A stretch of 49,277 nucleotides of DNA. Origin: Thermomonospora catenispora. GTDB lineage: Bacteria > Actinomycetota > Actinomycetes > Streptosporangiales > Streptosporangiaceae. Of this stretch, positions 47,915-49,277 are shown piece after piece. The notes below the pieces were generated by a model that worked only from the letters and a program-made list of their open reading frames with translations, made no database searches and was not told the DNA's origin. The stretch covers positions 1,241-50,517 of the forward strand of contig NZ_RRYT01000032.1 in assembly GCF_006363815.1 (NCBI RefSeq). The letters are read 5' to 3'. Position 1 is the first letter of the stretch. Every line of letters starts with the position of its first letter. Position numbers and translations under genes: made by a program.

Positions 47915-48571
47915 TCAGCGGCGGCCTATCTCGCTCACCAGATCCACGGCCAGAAGCAGGTCCATGTGGATGAACGTCTCCAGCTTGGCGCCGGGGGCCA
48001 CGTCGGGGTCGTCGGCCAGGCGCTCCAGGACCGCCAGGGCGGCCGGGGTGTCGAGGTCGTCGTCGAGGGCGGCTTCGGCCTCCTCGACGGAAGGGCGGTG
48101 GAGGGGCTTGCCGGGAGAGCCGGCCCACCGGGCCATGAGGGCCCGCCAGCGCTCGAGCTGGGGATGGGCCGCCTTCAGCTCGTCGGCGATGTTCACCGGC
48201 TCGCGGTATCGGGTGCGCAGGAGCGCCAGGCGCAGCGTCACCGGGTCCGCATCCGCCGGGATGCGCTCCAGCCCCGGGGTGAGGACCAGATGGGAGGCGG
48301 GCACCGGACGTTCGGCGACCACCACATGAGCGGTCGCCGGATCGCCTTCGCCGAAGTCGGGGATGTTGCAGTCGGCGGGCCGCCAGCCCTGGGGAGGCGG
48401 ACCCGAGCGGGTGGTCAGCACGCGGTGGCGGCGCCTGGTCAGGACGCGGCGCAGCACGTCGCCCACCACGAAGGCGCGCAGGCCGTTCCCGTGGACGTGC
48501 AGGTGCAGCGGCCCGGACGGCGGCCGCCGGAGCCGCTCGCTCGCCGCGTCGTACAGCAGTGTTCCGGGCAT
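47915..48571 (-). CDS. Degenerate MshC/cysteinyl-tRNA-synthetase-like protein
   Basis: A 218-residue protein that resembles the ends of the MshC/CysRS fold. The N-terminus has LLYDAASERL then HLHVHGN and VGDVLRRVLTRRRHRVL, matching the region where the enzymes have YVCG...HLGHA...FDVLRR. The C-terminal half (PVTLRLALL, ERWRALMARW, ALDDDLDTPAALAVLERLAD) is typical of MshC/CysRS. The HIGH motif, zinc-binding Cys, the middle of the catalytic domain and KMSKS are absent, so it is probably not a synthetase. Function unknown. ATG 48571 is 10 nt after the upstream stop. Confidence 0.7.
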   Translation of the reverse strand: MPGTLLYDAASERLRRPPSGPLHLHVHGNGLRAFVVGDVLRRVLTRRRHRVLTTRSGPPPQGWRPADCNIPDFGEGDPATAHVVVAERPVPASHLVLTPGLERIPADADPVTLRLALLRTRYREPVNIADELKAAHPQLERWRALMARWAGSPGKPLHRPSVEEAEAALDDDLDTPAALAVLERLADDPDVAPGAKLETFIHMDLLLAVDLVSEIGRR

Positions 48572-48581
48572 GGCGGTCCGA

Positions 48582-49277
48582 TCAGGTGTCGGGGGCCGCC
48601 GCGGACTCGGCCTGAGGATCTCCCGCCGGCGGAACGGGAGGCAGCGGTCCCGTCTCGGTGATGCGGGGCAGCGCCCCCGTGTCCGTGATGCGTGGCAGCG
48701 ATCCCGTGTCCGTGACGCGGGGGAACGACCCCGTCTCCGTGACGCGGGGCAGTGGCCCCGTCTCGGTGATGCGCGGCAGCGGCCCTGTCTCGGTGACGCG
48801 GGGGAACGACCCTGTGTCCGTGACGCGGGGCAGCGGTCCCGTCTCGGTGGCCCGCGCGTGAGGCGTCCGGCCGTCGGGCGGCACCACCCGCAGCGGGCCG
48901 GTCGCGTCCGGGGGAAGGGGGCCGTGCGCGTGCTGCGGCGGGACGGCGGCCCGAGGCGGAGGGGCGTTCTGCGGGGCGGTCGGGGCGTGGCCCGCCGCGG
49001 CGGGATTGGCGGCCTGCGCCGGCGGGATGCCGGCCTCGGGCATGGGCGGATGCGTCGGCTGGGGCACGGTCGCACCGGGCGGGGCCTGCTGGGGAGCGGT
49101 GACCCCGGCCGTGTGGGGGGCGGTCCCGGGGGCGGGCGGCGTCTGCTGGGGGACGCCGTGCGGGGCGGCGGGCCCGCCCTGAGGCGGTGCGCCCGCGGCT
49201 CCGGCGCCGTGCTGTGCGTGGTGCGCGTGCTGCTGGGCGTGCTGCGGCCCGGCCGTGTGCGGTCCGCCGGCCGGCGC
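48582..49277 (-). CDS. Pro/Gln/Ala-rich protein with 9-residue repeats (partial, 5' end outside window)
   Basis: The frame is open to the window edge (at least 231 residues). The visible N-terminal part is low-complexity Pro/Gln/Ala/His/Gly. The C-terminal part has about eight repeats of T(E/D)TG(P/S/A)(L/F)PR(V/I), then an acidic/Ala-rich tail ending PDT. The 5' end and any folded domain lie beyond the window, so a function cannot be assigned. It lies 10 nt upstream of the MshC-like gene on the same strand. Confidence 0.6.
   Translation of the reverse strand, partial: APAGGPHTAGPQHAQQHAHHAQHGAGAAGAPPQGGPAAPHGVPQQTPPAPGTAPHTAGVTAPQQAPPGATVPQPTHPPMPEAGIPPAQAANPAAAGHAPTAPQNAPPPRAAVPPQHAHGPLPPDATGPLRVVPPDGRTPHARATETGPLPRVTDTGSFPRVTETGPLPRITETGPLPRVTETGSFPRVTDTGSLPRITDTGALPRITETGPLPPVPPAGDPQAESAAAPDT
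48640..48846 (-). repeat. 27-bp tandem repeat array
   Basis: Seven full 27-bp units (48658-48846) and one partial unit (from 48640) encode the 9-residue repeats of the preceding entry. Units differ mainly at a few positions and fall into a GLP-like and a GSF-like type that alternate unevenly, consistent with expansion by slippage or recombination. Confidence 0.85.

Noticed and set aside
47736-48128. A short frame on the - strand
   Set aside because: It overlaps the MshC-like gene out of frame and is an Arg/Pro/Gly-rich shadow. A terminator hairpin lies inside.
48640-48846. CRISPR array
   Set aside because: Repeats are contiguous 27-bp coding units without spacers and keep the reading frame.

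Overview
The window is about 49 kb of very GC-rich DNA (roughly 70% or more by eye) with dense, often overlapping genes, frequent GTG starts, two likely TTG starts and a mycothiol-biosynthesis gene (mshB). This points to a filamentous actinomycete. The gene set fits Streptosporangiales/Thermomonosporaceae, but that placement is an inference from gene content. I saw no rRNA, tRNA, CRISPR array or intact insertion sequence.

Layout, left to right. (1) About 1-7.0 kb, + strand: four tightly spaced genes resembling the core of an actinobacterial type IV secretion-like apparatus: VirB4-type ATPase, VirB6/TrbL-like membrane protein, bitopic TcpC/VirB8-like protein and a lytic transglycosylase-NlpC/P60 wall hydrolase. 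(2) 7.0-10.7 kb: MarR regulator and Nudix hydrolase (overlapping), an RBBP9-type hydrolase, and the translational GTPase typA with a strong terminator. (3) 10.7-19.4 kb, - strand: an apparent six-gene signalling operon. In transcription order it encodes a DUF4282 membrane protein, a four-TM Ser/Thr kinase, an Ala/Glu/Arg-rich coiled-coil protein, a Clp-like AAA+ ATPase, an NrdG-like radical SAM protein and a zinc-ribbon/FHA protein. It ends at a 12-bp hairpin, and a second DUF4282 gene lies beyond. The last four genes overlap at start/stop codons. I recognise no described pathway here, and this is my main candidate for a novel system.

(4) 19.4-29.5 kb: two phylogenetically different succinate dehydrogenase operons. 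The first (+) is mycobacterial Sdh1-like (C-A-B); the second (-) is type B/Corynebacterium-like (C-A-B). Between them lie a CRP/FNR regulator and a LysR regulator whose stop codons overlap. A CRP-like site precedes sdh operon 1, a 20-bp near-palindrome precedes the CRP gene, and a hairpin appears to mask the sdhA Shine-Dalgarno in operon 2. (5) 29.5-32.9 kb, - strand: receiver-PP2C phosphatase, CHASE3/HAMP histidine kinase and single-domain response regulator, overlapping end to end. (6) 33.2-36.8 kb: a heterodimeric ABC exporter pair whose ATPase motifs are degraded in a complementary way. (7) 36.7-45.1 kb: S9 peptidase, a second Ser/Thr kinase, mshB, a DUF6113-like membrane protein, a flavin reductase, ornithine aminotransferase (rocD) with a divergent Lrp regulator, and rraA.

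(8) 45.2-47.2 kb: an island of clearly lower GC holding a 53-codon orphan ORF and most of a three-gene overlapping operon for two lipoproteins and a secreted protein. (9) 47.9-49.3 kb, - strand: a degenerate MshC/cysteinyl-tRNA-synthetase-like protein and the 3' end of a Pro/Gln-rich protein carrying 27-bp (9-residue) tandem repeats that runs off the window.
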